Source of the DNA: SYLG01 sp965226945
GTDB lineage: Bacteria > Planctomycetota > Planctomycetia > Gemmatales > Gemmataceae
Assembly: GCA_965226945.1 (NCBI GenBank)
Contig: OZ245717.1
Location: 4,960,001-5,024,000, forward strand
Direction of reading: 5' to 3'
Length of the DNA: 64,000 nucleotides
Every line of letters starts with the position of its first letter. Within the stretch, counting starts at the first letter, position 1. Shown here one piece after another: positions 16,946 to 26,150 of this stretch. Both the position numbers and the translations under genes were made by a program. The notes below the pieces were generated by a model. The model saw only the letters and a list, made by a program, of their open reading frames with translations. It was not told where the DNA came from and did not search any database.

Positions 16946-19900
16946 CTATCGTGTTTCCCCCGCCAAGGACAGCTTCGATTTCGCCGCATTGGCAAGAATG
17001 GTCGCCTCTTCCAGCGTTTGATGGTGTGAGAGGCACATGGGGGAGAGTAAGCGAACCGGCTGACTCATACCCGCCTCCGCGTTATAAGCGAAAAAGTGAC
17101 CTGCCTTGAGCGTGGCCACATCCTCGGCCTGACCTCCCCGATTTTGCAACAGTTCCTGAATCGACTGGATCGCCGCCGGGGAGCTGGCCCGGCCGTAAAA
17201 GTGGGTCGCGCAGTTGCCGACAACCCGGTTCTCCACCTCCTTGGGCATCTGCGTGGCGAGGACCAGGCCCAGGTGGTATTTGCGCGCTTGCGATGCCAGC
17301 AGTTGAATGCTCACCTTGGAGGGTATCGATTTGCCCGAAGGGACGAAATCCTTGGCTTCGTCGACCACGAGCAATCCCCTTAAGGGCCGCCCTGGGGGAT
17401 TGGGATGGCGTTTGATCCAACCAAAAAGCGTCATTCCAAGCTGATAAATGAACTGTTGTCTTAAATCGGGCGTGGCCAATCCCATGAGATTGATCACGGA
17501 AATGCGAACCTTGGAGGGACCGGATCCTGGCGTTCTCTCCGATTTGAGATCGGCCATGGGTTCGGTATCTCCAAAAAGCACACTGGGATCCATGCCTGCA
17601 CCGATTCCGCGCAGCATCGGATTGGTTTCGATCTTTGCCTTGAGTGTATCGGCCATCTCCTTGGCCAGTTTCCCTTCCTTGGCGATGCCGAGTCCCGCTT
17701 CGGGCGGCAGCCCGGAAAGCAATTCAATGAAGTCCTCGAGGTTGCCGCTCCCCTTTTCCGCGAAGTACTTGAGGGCGCTCGACAGGATGCCGCGACGGTT
17801 CTCCACGGCCGCGCCGCGACCGCTTAAAACCAGGGAGCCGATCGCATCCACGGCGGCGTCGATTGCCAGTTGCAGGGAGTCGGGGTCGGTTGCCGCCGAC
17901 GCGAAATCGGGCAGTGGTTCAAAAACGAGGTTGTTGCCGCTTTCTCTGCCCGGGGTCCAGGTCACGACCTGGGTCGTTTGATGGTAACGCTGCGCTTTTG
18001 CAGGATCATCGGGTCCCCAGCCGGCGGGGATGTCGGGCCGGATATCACCAAGTGCGGCAAGGTCATTGGCGCCGTCAATCACGATCGAGGGGATTCCGGC
18101 AAGTGCCGCCTCCTCGACGATTCGCTTCAAGAGCACCGTTTTTCCCGAACCGGCCCCAGCCAAAACGATCGTATGCTTTTCCAAAAGGGCCACAGGCAAC
18201 GAGACGGTTTCGGTGCGTGTGCCCATCAATCGTTGGCCAAGAGGAATCGACTCGGGCAGCGGTGGAGATGGCTGTGATGGAGACGTCGCATCGGCCAGTT
18301 TGGGGAAAGCCTTGGGCGCCTCGGGCGTTGGCGGATGGTTGAACGCCGGCGTTGAAGATTTCTCGGGTGGGTCGCCCGTGACGAGAGGTGGAGGCAAAGT
18401 TGATTCGGTCGAGGGAATGCCCGGCGGGCTCTTTGGATCTTTCGAACCCGTCAACTGTGAAAGTCGCCGGGTTGCGGCCTGGAAAAACGACAAGGCCCCG
18501 GTGGGCAGGCGCCGTTTCAACCAGTCCTCAAGGCCCGGCTTGTTTTCCAGCGCCAGTTCCTTCAAGGCACAAAGCACGCGGATTTCATCCTCGGTAACCG
18601 GGCTCCAAAGTCCTCCAAGATTCTCGTATTGGGAAAGCAGCTCTTGAGTGATGGCGCCTGCCGGGAAGGCTTGCGAGCGCAAGATGAGGCAATGCCGAAA
18701 GGGCAGGCGGCGGTCGATTCCCGACCCATTGATGGCTCCCTTCAGCCGTGCTTGAAAGGCAATGGCATGGCTGCGTTCAAGCGAGCGGAAACAAAAATGC
18801 TCCTCGCGGTCGCCGGCCTCATGATCGATCAGGCGAATGCGGGCATGCAAGGGCTTGGTCGTCTTGCCCCCGGAAAAATCGTCGACGATCGTTTGCCATC
18901 TGGCTGGCAGATCGAACTGACGCAACAGGCAACGGCAGCCGGCGAGCAGGAGAGACTCGATCGGTTCCTCTTCGTTGGACTCCTTGCGAAGCTCGGCAAC
19001 GGGTGCCTCCCGCTGCAGTTCGGCGAAACGCGCATCCCACCACTGCAAGTCAATGGCAGGCGCGGGCGAACCGCGCTCGGAAGTCTCGCTTCCTAGGGTT
19101 GCTAGTTCGATGACCCTGCCGGCAGCAAGACTGCGGCGGCGGTGGGCTTCGCATAGTTTGAGCCAATCCCGTGGCGATAAACCCACGCCTTCGTTCAGTG
19201 CCGATTCCGTGATCGGCCAGGTCGGATAGGGAGGTGAAAATGGGATCGCCTCGCAACCGGCCGCGACCCGAGGGGCGATCAGGCCGGTCGCTCCGCTTGA
19301 GCCGATTTGAGACGCGAAGGCGCGGGGCGCTTCGAATCGATCAAGCCAGGAGCTGATTGAATAGCGTGCCATGGCATGCAACGTTGAGTCGAGGCAAGAG
19401 ACCACGGTCAACGTTCGGCAGGTCGCATCTCGTAACGCGCCAAGGCCGTTGGCGATCTGCTGGATGATCGACAAGGCTCGCATGCTCTCCGGATTCGTTT
19501 CCAACGCCTGAGCCCGCGCCGAAGGATCAAGTTGCGCAACAATCGGGTCGAGTTGGTCGAACGCAAGAACGGTCGGGCCGCAAAGCCCCATGATCCAGGA
19601 AAGGGCCCGGACAATGCGATGAGGCTCTTCGGGAGTTTGAGAAAAGCCCAGAAGCGTCCGCATGGGACCATCGACCGGGTTGGCGTTCAACCAGCTCAAC
19701 CCCGCGGCATGGATCGAAGGATCTTGCGAAGAAACGGCAAGAAGGGCCCGGACGACATCCTGGTGCTGTGTTCCCTGGCGGGGGTGCTGCTTGCGGATCA
19801 CGTCGACCAGCCGGGAAATGGCCTGCGCCAGGCGCTCCGCCGGGTAGGAAGCGAGGTATTTGATCGCATCGCTCACCGAGACATTGATGCGAAACCTCCC

Positions 19901-20323
19901 CAGGAATTTTTCGAGGAGGACCTGCTGCTGGAGTTTGCCAGGTTGCCATTCTTGCTGGAGCGAATCGAGATAGCCTTGCAGGACCGTGCTCCAGAATTCG
20001 CGCACGTCTGTCATGTCGACGAGGACGAATCCGCAACCCCGCTCGGACGCCTGTTTTCTGCAAATCGATAACCAGTGGGTTTTGCCGCTGCCAGGCTGGC
20101 CGACCATAAGCCAGCCCAGCGGAGAGTTGGACCCTTTTTCGGTCTCGAGACGGTCCAACCGAGATCCGAACTCCCTTCTCCATTCGGCATGAATTTGGGG
20201 TGCATCGAATGCGGGATCGGACCAGACGCTACGCAAATGCATGGTCCAGTCGTAATCGATGGCACTCAGGGCGCCAAGTGCGCGGCCCTCTTCTGAATTT
20301 GAAAGCGTTGGATCGGGCTCCAT
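16946..20323 (-). CDS. Double P-loop ATPase with HerA-like C-terminal domain
   Basis: A 1125-residue soluble protein with two ATPase modules. The N-terminal one has a Walker A GQPGSGKT (75-82) and a Walker B-like LAFDQLD (about 270), resembling ORC/STAND-like AAA domains. A variable helical middle follows, then a Pro-rich linker (about 625-700). The C-terminal module has Walker A GAGSGKT (about 721-727) followed by IDGANDLAAL, Walker B LLVVDEAKDF (about 987) and LATQMPKEV, the arrangement of HerA/DUF853 hexameric DNA translocases. It is 33 bases downstream of a winged-helix-like gene on the same strand. A DNA-processing or defence role is inferred; no nuclease is encoded nearby. Confidence 0.8.
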   Translation of the reverse strand: MEPDPTLSNSEEGRALGALSAIDYDWTMHLRSVWSDPAFDAPQIHAEWRREFGSRLDRLETEKGSNSPLGWLMVGQPGSGKTHWLSICRKQASERGCGFVLVDMTDVREFWSTVLQGYLDSLQQEWQPGKLQQQVLLEKFLGRFRINVSVSDAIKYLASYPAERLAQAISRLVDVIRKQHPRQGTQHQDVVRALLAVSSQDPSIHAAGLSWLNANPVDGPMRTLLGFSQTPEEPHRIVRALSWIMGLCGPTVLAFDQLDPIVAQLDPSARAQALETNPESMRALSIIQQIANGLGALRDATCRTLTVVSCLDSTLHAMARYSISSWLDRFEAPRAFASQIGSSGATGLIAPRVAAGCEAIPFSPPYPTWPITESALNEGVGLSPRDWLKLCEAHRRRSLAAGRVIELATLGSETSERGSPAPAIDLQWWDARFAELQREAPVAELRKESNEEEPIESLLLAGCRCLLRQFDLPARWQTIVDDFSGGKTTKPLHARIRLIDHEAGDREEHFCFRSLERSHAIAFQARLKGAINGSGIDRRLPFRHCLILRSQAFPAGAITQELLSQYENLGGLWSPVTEDEIRVLCALKELALENKPGLEDWLKRRLPTGALSFFQAATRRLSQLTGSKDPKSPPGIPSTESTLPPPLVTGDPPEKSSTPAFNHPPTPEAPKAFPKLADATSPSQPSPPLPESIPLGQRLMGTRTETVSLPVALLEKHTIVLAGAGSGKTVLLKRIVEEAALAGIPSIVIDGANDLAALGDIRPDIPAGWGPDDPAKAQRYHQTTQVVTWTPGRESGNNLVFEPLPDFASAATDPDSLQLAIDAAVDAIGSLVLSGRGAAVENRRGILSSALKYFAEKGSGNLEDFIELLSGLPPEAGLGIAKEGKLAKEMADTLKAKIETNPMLRGIGAGMDPSVLFGDTEPMADLKSERTPGSGPSKVRISVINLMGLATPDLRQQFIYQLGMTLFGWIKRHPNPPGRPLRGLLVVDEAKDFVPSGKSIPSKVSIQLLASQARKYHLGLVLATQMPKEVENRVVGNCATHFYGRASSPAAIQSIQELLQNRGGQAEDVATLKAGHFFAYNAEAGMSQPVRLLSPMCLSHHQTLEEATILANAAKSKLSLAGETR

Positions 20324-20356
20324 GGTCGATTCCGGGCGAAGAGCTTCGATTGTGTA

Positions 20357-21034
20357 TTACTGGGGCTTCAGATAAAGGACATGCCGATTCTTGCCGGCGA
20401 TGTTGGCCAAGGCGGCCAATTCGTCGGCTTGCTGAATTTCACGCGGATCGTCGAGTGGGTAGAGTGCCGCTTTCCCTTCCTGCTCCCAGGCAAGCAAAAG
20501 CCGGTCAACTTCCTGACGCGGCAGGTCTGGCAATCGGGAGCGCAATTCAGCAAGACGAACGCGCGTTCCTTCTCCCTTTCCCTGGAGCATTCCACCCGCG
20601 GCTTGACGCACTGCGGCTTCGACCATTCCCGAGCGATCGGGGCGGGGGGGCAGACCGGTGAGCGGAGCGTTGAGCGCGGGAGGGATGGGCGCCAGTAGTT
20701 TGGCCAGCGACAGTTCCCCTGCGTCGATCCGGTTTTTCATTGCCATTAGCAATAAGGCAAGGACACCCAGGGCCGCCGTCCCCTGCGTGGGAAGTGGGGC
20801 GTCAAGGTTCTGCGATGCCCAGTTCCAGCCTTTTTCGGAAAGGATCGCGAAATTGACAGCGCGGGATTTTGGGGTGGCTTTGCGTTTTTCCAGCGAAACC
20901 AGGCCCAGTCCCACCAACTGACCGCGTTCCTTTGCCGTCAATTCCGGTTTGGCCTTGCCGACGAATACGCCATTCGGCTCGACGAGCAAGCGCCACAGGA
21001 AAAGGGTCTGTTTGGGCGTAATGGTTGGAAGCAT
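20357..21034 (-). CDS. Probable winged-helix partner of the double P-loop ATPase
   Basis: A 225-residue protein. The start at 21034 gives MLPTITPKQTLFLWRLL; two upstream ATGs (21103, 21127) have no better ribosome site. Residues 1-75 have the helix-turn-helix and wing pattern of a MarR-like DNA-binding domain (QTLFLWRLL, LTAKERGQLVGLGLVS, LEKRKATPKSRAVNFAILSEKGWNWA). A C-terminal segment from about 150 (VRLAELRSRLPDLPRQEVDRLLLAWEQEGKAALYPLDDP) looks like a second winged helix. It is the first gene of a two-gene operon with the ATPase, so it may load or regulate it. No family name is claimed. Confidence 0.6.
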   Translation of the reverse strand: MLPTITPKQTLFLWRLLVEPNGVFVGKAKPELTAKERGQLVGLGLVSLEKRKATPKSRAVNFAILSEKGWNWASQNLDAPLPTQGTAALGVLALLLMAMKNRIDAGELSLAKLLAPIPPALNAPLTGLPPRPDRSGMVEAAVRQAAGGMLQGKGEGTRVRLAELRSRLPDLPRQEVDRLLLAWEQEGKAALYPLDDPREIQQADELAALANIAGKNRHVLYLKPQ

Positions 21035-21634
21035 AAGGTCACTTTCTGCCAGGTTAGCTTGGCGGCGGTGGATTTCCAGGCTGGGAAATCTCACAGGGGC
21101 CATGAGCGGTGCCGCACGGGCCGACATCGAAGGAGAGGAAGTCGCGCACGCAACGCCTGGGATGTACTATCTCGAACGAAATTTAGCATGCAAGGGAATG
21201 CCTCGTTTTCCGGTGCAAAGGTCGCGGTCTCGGCAATTCAGAAAAAGCGCCAAACGCGCTTAAATTACGGGATATTTAGGGTCTGGACGCCTTAAGAAAA
21301 CGGAATGAAATGGAACGGGTCAACGGGTTCCAGGAATGTATTTCAACTTGAACCGGTCCGCCCAAGGGTTTGGATGGTGCCATGGGGACGAGGTGCTTTC
21401 CAGGGACACCCAAGGGCGGGCCGGTTGTTTTGTGAGGAAGTCTCGTTTCAACCGATTCACTCCGTCTCAACGACGTCACGTTCTCGTAATCCAGCCTGAC
21501 TGGAATGACTTGTCAGAAAAATTCTCTTGGCGAACCGGACTTCTTCTGGACCCTTGCCGTTTATGCGGGCATCGTTTCGCTTTTGGCACCGGTCCATCGC
21601 TCCCTGACACCCCCATGATTCCTATCATTCAGGG
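21035..21634. other. Intergenic region without identified gene
   Basis: Six hundred bases between the winged-helix gene (minus) and the YkgJ-type gene (plus). Several short frames occur on both strands but none has a recognisable protein pattern or ribosome site. It presumably holds the two divergent promoters. No repeat or hairpin of note is seen. Confidence 0.4.
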
Positions 21635-22000
21635 ATGGCAAAGCCAAATAGGATCCTGACCGAGGACGGTACCGGGTACTGGGAATGCGACGGCTGTGGG
21701 GCCTGTTGTCGTACCTTTTCCATCTTCGTTTCGGAACGCGATGTCCGGCGCGAGCCGCGTATTGCGATCGAAGGGAGGCGCCTGCCGCTCCATCTGGCGG
21801 ATGGGCCCTGGGTGCTGCGCCTGTTCCCGGCGCCATTCCTCGATTCCTGCCCCTTTCTGGACGGGATGGATCGTTGTGAGATTCACGACTCCCGACCCGA
21901 GGTTTGTCGCGAACTTGAAGCGGGGGACGCGCAGTGCCAGGAAGCTCGCCGCAAGCACCATATGGAAGATTTGAAGCCGATTCCCTTGCCGATTCCCTAA
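21635..22000 (+). CDS. YkgJ-family cysteine-cluster protein
   Basis: A 121-residue protein with the YkgJ (DUF/UPF0153-type) metal-binding cysteine pattern: CDGCGACCRTFSIFV near the N-terminus, then SCPFLDG, CEIHDSRPEVCR and a last Cys near residue 100. Members are thought to bind zinc or an iron-sulfur cluster; their role is not established. The N-terminal half may also contain a beta strand before the first cluster. It lies alone on the plus strand between two larger units. Confidence 0.8.
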   Translation: MAKPNRILTEDGTGYWECDGCGACCRTFSIFVSERDVRREPRIAIEGRRLPLHLADGPWVLRLFPAPFLDSCPFLDGMDRCEIHDSRPEVCRELEAGDAQCQEARRKHHMEDLKPIPLPIP

Positions 22001-22195
22001 TCAGGGGGCGCGTCATCGGGGGGCGCGTCGCAAACTTCCCATGGATGAAATGAATCGAATTCCAAGCCAAGTTGCCCTCCGGTCTTAAGCCGAAATCCGC
22101 CGCGAATGGGAAATGAGTGAAGTGCGGCGGGGAATCCTATAATGGGTATGCGCCGAAGCCGAAAGCCGGTTCGCGCACGAGGGGAGAAAAAGCGA

Positions 22196-22792
22196 ATGCC
22201 AATGACACTGGAGGAAATGGGGGGGCAACTCCGGGAACTGGACCTGGTATTTCAAGAACATGCCGAAACCAATGAGATCGGGCTTTCCTTCGCCACCCGG
22301 CATTACGTCGATCAGGACGGCGAAAATAACCTCCTGTTGATGCTTCAGTTGATCGAGAATGGCGAGTTTCTGCGGATTTTCTGTCCCAAGATGTTCCGGT
22401 TGAAAAAGCCCAAGCATGCCGTGCCGCTCATGAGGCTTTTGGGAGCGATCTCTCGGCGCATGAAAATGGCCCATTTCGACTTCGACGAGAAATCGGGCGA
22501 GGTGGTTTATGCCTGGGAATTCCCGCTCGAAGACGGCCAGGCGACCCCCGCGCAGCTGCGGCGTCTGATCATGGCGCCGGTGGTGCTGGCCGACACCTAC
22601 GGCCAATCGATTCGCAAAGTGATCAAAACCGGCGAAATCCAGCTGCCCAAACACCCGTATGCCCTCGCCACCCCGCCCAAGGGAATCTATCCGCCTGGGG
22701 AACTGGCCGATCTGATGAAACTGGCGGGCGGCGTCGAGGGCCTGCGTGAACTGCTCAGAGAACGCATCCTGCGCGACAAGAAGCGCAAATAG
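22196..22792 (+). CDS. YbjN domain-containing protein
   Basis: A 198-residue protein with a YbjN/type III chaperone-like fold: LRELDLVFQEHAETNEIGLSF, then LLLMLQLIENGEFLRIFCPKM, LLGAISRRMKMAHFDFDEKSGEVVYAWEFPLEDG and a helical tail. YbjN proteins are small bacterial proteins of poorly defined role, some linked to stress or effector chaperoning. The ATG at 22196 is preferred because AGGGGAG lies nine bases before it; a frame from 22142 would add 18 basic residues that look like the spacer. It ends just before a strong terminator. Confidence 0.7.
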   Translation: MPMTLEEMGGQLRELDLVFQEHAETNEIGLSFATRHYVDQDGENNLLLMLQLIENGEFLRIFCPKMFRLKKPKHAVPLMRLLGAISRRMKMAHFDFDEKSGEVVYAWEFPLEDGQATPAQLRRLIMAPVVLADTYGQSIRKVIKTGEIQLPKHPYALATPPKGIYPPGELADLMKLAGGVEGLRELLRERILRDKKRK

Positions 22793-22811
22793 GCAATCGT
22801 TGTCGCTGATA

Positions 22812-22861
22812 AAAACGAAGAAGGGCGGGGTTCGCAGGGGAACCTCGCTCTTCTTTCGTTT
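22812..22861. terminator. Bidirectional terminator between convergent genes
   Basis: A long stem of about 21 bp, with one bulge and two G-U pairs, runs AAACGAAGAAGGGCGGGGTTC to its complement, with TTTC and TTTCGTTT flanks. Read on either strand it has A and T flanks, so it can end the YbjN transcript (plus) and the DUF4139 transcript (minus). Confidence 0.75.
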
Positions 22862-22913
22862 CATCCAAGACCGGCAGCGCCGCGCGCTCGTTCCCGCAGA
22901 GGTAGAAGCACGA

Positions 22914-25220
22914 CTATTTGATTTCCAATTTCGCCAAGTAGTTCAGGAAGACCTGCTTGTCTTTGGCCTCGCGTTGCTTGAGGATCTGCAGTTCCATTTG
23001 CAATTTCTCAAGCTGAGGTTCCTGCGCATCGAACTTGGTCAAGTAACGCTGGTAGGCCGCTGACGTTGGGGGCAGGTCTTTGAGGTTGGCGCGGAGACGT
23101 TGCTGATCCTGGAAGATCGCCGCGACTTTGCCTTCTGCCGCGCCGCGATCGACCTCCGTTTGCTTGCATTCGTTTTTCAAAACCTGGATTTTTGCCAGCA
23201 CGTCCTTGAGGTTTTCGTTGACGGTCGTTTTCTGGGCGAGTTCCTGGAATTGCTCGATCGTCATATCGAGCAACTTGATCGATTCGTTTTTGGTCTTTTC
23301 CTGGATGATTTTTATCTCAGCCGTTTTCCCCGCGTCTGCCGTGGTCGCAAAGCGGTAGAGTTCCGCAGTCGTTTCTTCAGGCTTGGGAGAATCGACCAAG
23401 CTCCATTTGTCCTCGCCATCCTGAACTATGGTTTCTTCCAGAATCAGTTTGCGCGGTTTGCCGGAACGGTTGACGATGGTGTACTCAGTCGTGATCCGGT
23501 CCCGGACTTTCAAAATCGCCATGCCACGAGAAATACTTAAGGAAACCAGGTCGCGGTCTTGCCAGCGATGGCCAGCGGAGGCCGGATCCGCCTCGGGTGC
23601 GGCATGATGGCCGCTTCGCAAAGTCTGGGTCTTCACTTCGACTCCCAGGTCGACCGCATAAGAGAGGATCCGCTTTTCATTGGGTTCCAGATCCATGATG
23701 CGACCATCGCCGCTGTAGGAACCGCCTTCGAAAACGGTAATGGGCCCTTGAACGAGGTTGCCGCCGGTGTTGTTGGTCAGCTTGAGGCCAAGTAGCGGAT
23801 ATTTGGGATGCACTTCAGCGTTATAGATGGAAACCTTATCGGCTGTGACCGGCGCGGCGATGATCGGAATCATCGCCGATTTGCGGCGGCCAAGCGAGAT
23901 GGGGTTCTTGATCTGATGCTCGAATGCCTGCCCTAATTCCTTGGCAAGCGCTATGGATTTGATTCCCTGGGTTAAGGACTCTGGCTTCTCCATGGGGCCG
24001 GGGTCGCCGGCACTGAAAAAATTCCCGCCGGGACTGGCTGCCCCGGGCGACGGAGAGATCCCTCCTCCCAGTTGGCCGGCGCCACCGCCGCCCAAACCGC
24101 CGACGCCACCGACATTTCCCCCCAATTGGCCAGCGCCTAGTCCGCCCAGACCTCCACCGAATCCGCCAGCGCCTCCACCTGGAGGAAGGCCTGCCTCGGG
24201 TCGATTAGCCTTGGCTTTGGACATATCGCCCGCATAGGCCACCGGTCGAAGCGACTTGAATAACTCCGGTTCCACAAGCGGCCGGTCGACATAAAGCGAT
24301 TGCCATAGATCCATCCGAAAACTCATCGGCCGGCCGGAAACCAGCGACAGTTTCACATTGGTCCAGTCGTCATCGGTCGGGTTTTCCACCACGGCCCAGC
24401 CCAGAAGCGTCGGATTCTCCTTGTCGTCGAGCACCAGCCGATAAGAGGTCTTCCAGATGGGCGACTCGGTCACATAGCTGACCTTGGCCATCCGCTGGCC
24501 CTTGCCGGTGAATTTCAGCGCGACCGTTTTCTTGCGGCTATCGCGGGCGCGGCCAAGCGCATCGAGTGCTTTTTTCAGTTCCGCTTCGAGAGTGGGATCG
24601 GAAAAACGGGTTGTGACAAACTGCGACACAGGCAGATTGCGAATGCCCCCTTCCGTGTTGAGTATCAGGTATTCCCTGTCGATTGGGGGTAGATTGGCCC
24701 CCACCGGCTCCTTCTGGGTTTCCAGTCCAATGATCGTGCCGCTGACGCGCGTATTGGCATTTCCCTGGCCGGCGCTGAGCACGATCTCCACTTTTTCGCC
24801 GCGAGCCTGATCGAGAATTTGCCCCAGTCCCGGTTTGCCTTGCAAGTCAATCGCGAAGGAAGAAAGCGTTTTATCCAGGGGCGCGGTCGAATCGAGCGAA
24901 ACGGTTTCGACCTGGCCGCCGCCGAAATCGCGCGCCATCATCGACTTCAAGAGGTCATTGATGTCGGTCGAGGGAAACGAAAGTTCGACAATGGCATCGT
25001 TGTCGATCGTGCCTGCGCGTTCGAAATAGCCCACGCCTGAACTAAAAAGAGCCACTTTTCCGATCGGTAATTTGGCATTTCCCTGAGCGACGGCCGGCGC
25101 GGCCAGAGGCAAGGTGGCATCGGCTGTTTGAAATGCCGGGCTCTTCATGGTCCAAAAGAATCCGGCCGCGGAGCCCATCGCCATGAAACCGCCGAGCATC
25201 CCCCAGTGTGATCTTCGCAT
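22914..25220 (-). CDS. DUF4139-containing secreted protein with Gly-rich insertion
   Basis: A 768-residue protein with an N-terminal hydrophobic signal or anchor (MRRSHWGMLGGFMAMGSAAGFF). The mature part resembles the DUF4139/mucoidy-inhibitor-A-type beta-rich proteins: GKVALFSSGVGYFERAG, ESPIWKTSYRLVLDD (about 260), then a second beta domain with PLLGLKLTNNTG and YTIVNRSG. A Gly-rich low-complexity linker of about 45 residues (GGLGG, GGVGG, GGGG repeats) splits the two halves near 390-435. The last 110 residues are a helical coiled coil. It is the last gene of the MoxR operon, 25 bases after the PhyH gene. Confidence 0.75.
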   Translation of the reverse strand: MRRSHWGMLGGFMAMGSAAGFFWTMKSPAFQTADATLPLAAPAVAQGNAKLPIGKVALFSSGVGYFERAGTIDNDAIVELSFPSTDINDLLKSMMARDFGGGQVETVSLDSTAPLDKTLSSFAIDLQGKPGLGQILDQARGEKVEIVLSAGQGNANTRVSGTIIGLETQKEPVGANLPPIDREYLILNTEGGIRNLPVSQFVTTRFSDPTLEAELKKALDALGRARDSRKKTVALKFTGKGQRMAKVSYVTESPIWKTSYRLVLDDKENPTLLGWAVVENPTDDDWTNVKLSLVSGRPMSFRMDLWQSLYVDRPLVEPELFKSLRPVAYAGDMSKAKANRPEAGLPPGGGAGGFGGGLGGLGAGQLGGNVGGVGGLGGGGAGQLGGGISPSPGAASPGGNFFSAGDPGPMEKPESLTQGIKSIALAKELGQAFEHQIKNPISLGRRKSAMIPIIAAPVTADKVSIYNAEVHPKYPLLGLKLTNNTGGNLVQGPITVFEGGSYSGDGRIMDLEPNEKRILSYAVDLGVEVKTQTLRSGHHAAPEADPASAGHRWQDRDLVSLSISRGMAILKVRDRITTEYTIVNRSGKPRKLILEETIVQDGEDKWSLVDSPKPEETTAELYRFATTADAGKTAEIKIIQEKTKNESIKLLDMTIEQFQELAQKTTVNENLKDVLAKIQVLKNECKQTEVDRGAAEGKVAAIFQDQQRLRANLKDLPPTSAAYQRYLTKFDAQEPQLEKLQMELQILKQREAKDKQVFLNYLAKLEIK

Positions 25221-25245
25221 CGTCAAACCGCCTTTCAGGCTTGGG

Positions 25246-26109
25246 TCAAGGTTTGGCCAGAGCGCGGGCGCTTTGGTCTTTTTTGTCCTCCAGCCAGTCG
25301 ACCTGGCTGGGATCGTCGGCAAAACGCTTGATGCCCACCTCGCGGATGCGCGCGTCGGCAACCACGGCAAGCGGTGTGTACCTGGGGTGATGCGATTCGC
25401 GATAAGGATTATTGCGCGCGGCGTTGTAACAGCAGATCATCGACCAGCGCGGGTTTTCCGAGCGGTTCTGATCGGAGCGGTGCAGCAAGTTTCCATGGAA
25501 GAATAGACCGTCCCCCGGCTTCATTTCGACGTGGGTCAGCGGCAGATATTTGAGTATTTCGGCGACCCGCTCCGGATCGGCGCCGGCTTGATCGCCGGTC
25601 AGAATGTGATCGATACGGCCACACTCGTGGGAGCCATCAATGACCTGCAGGCAGCCATTTTCGCGGGTGCAAGGATCGACCGCGATGAACAGGCTCGACA
25701 TGAGCGGAAATAAACAGGCGTTTTGGTACCAGTAGCCATAGTCCTGATGCCAGGCCCACGCGCCGCCGACCTTGGCGTCTTTCATGATCATTTTGGAGTG
25801 GTAGTGATAAACCTCGCCTTCGAGGAGCAGTTCCATCGAACGCACGACCCGCTCGCAGCGGGCGAACATGCCGTAGATTCCTTCCCCGGGGTGGTTCCAG
25901 AGCGAGAGGCGTACCTTGCCCCCTTCGCCGTCGGCGCGGCCAAAGGAGCGCTTGTCGAGGTCGTTGTCCTCGCGCGCGCTTTTTCGGAGGAGGTCGATTT
26001 CGTCGGCTGCGAACATGCCCGAAACCAGCGTGAAACCGCGCAGGCGGTATTCGCTGATTTGGGCCGGTGACAATCGGGAAAAGGAGATAACAGGAAGAGC
26101 GGGGGACAT
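25246..26109 (-). CDS. Phytanoyl-CoA dioxygenase family oxygenase
   Basis: A 287-residue Fe(II)/2-oxoglutarate-dependent oxygenase. The iron facial triad is His121 and Asp123 in WHQDYGYW plus a distal His in LLHRSDQN; the following basic residues would bind 2-oxoglutarate. A core jelly-roll double-stranded beta-helix surrounds them. The substrate is unknown: PhyH proteins hydroxylate phytanoyl-CoA, ectoine or halogenated compounds. The start at 26109 follows GGAGG with a nine-base spacer; the frame upstream to 26340 lies inside the VWA gene. It is 41 bases from the VWA stop and 25 from the next gene. Confidence 0.86.
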   Translation of the reverse strand: MSPALPVISFSRLSPAQISEYRLRGFTLVSGMFAADEIDLLRKSAREDNDLDKRSFGRADGEGGKVRLSLWNHPGEGIYGMFARCERVVRSMELLLEGEVYHYHSKMIMKDAKVGGAWAWHQDYGYWYQNACLFPLMSSLFIAVDPCTRENGCLQVIDGSHECGRIDHILTGDQAGADPERVAEILKYLPLTHVEMKPGDGLFFHGNLLHRSDQNRSENPRWSMICCYNAARNNPYRESHHPRYTPLAVVADARIREVGIKRFADDPSQVDWLEDKKDQSARALAKP

Positions 26110-26150
26110 TTCGGCGGCCTCCACGAAGAGGGGAAGCCGCCCAATGCGGC

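Noticed and set aside
24000..24240. Repeat-rich DNA resembling a CRISPR or satellite
   Set aside because: It is the Gly-rich linker of the DUF4139 protein, coding and in frame; no regular spacers.
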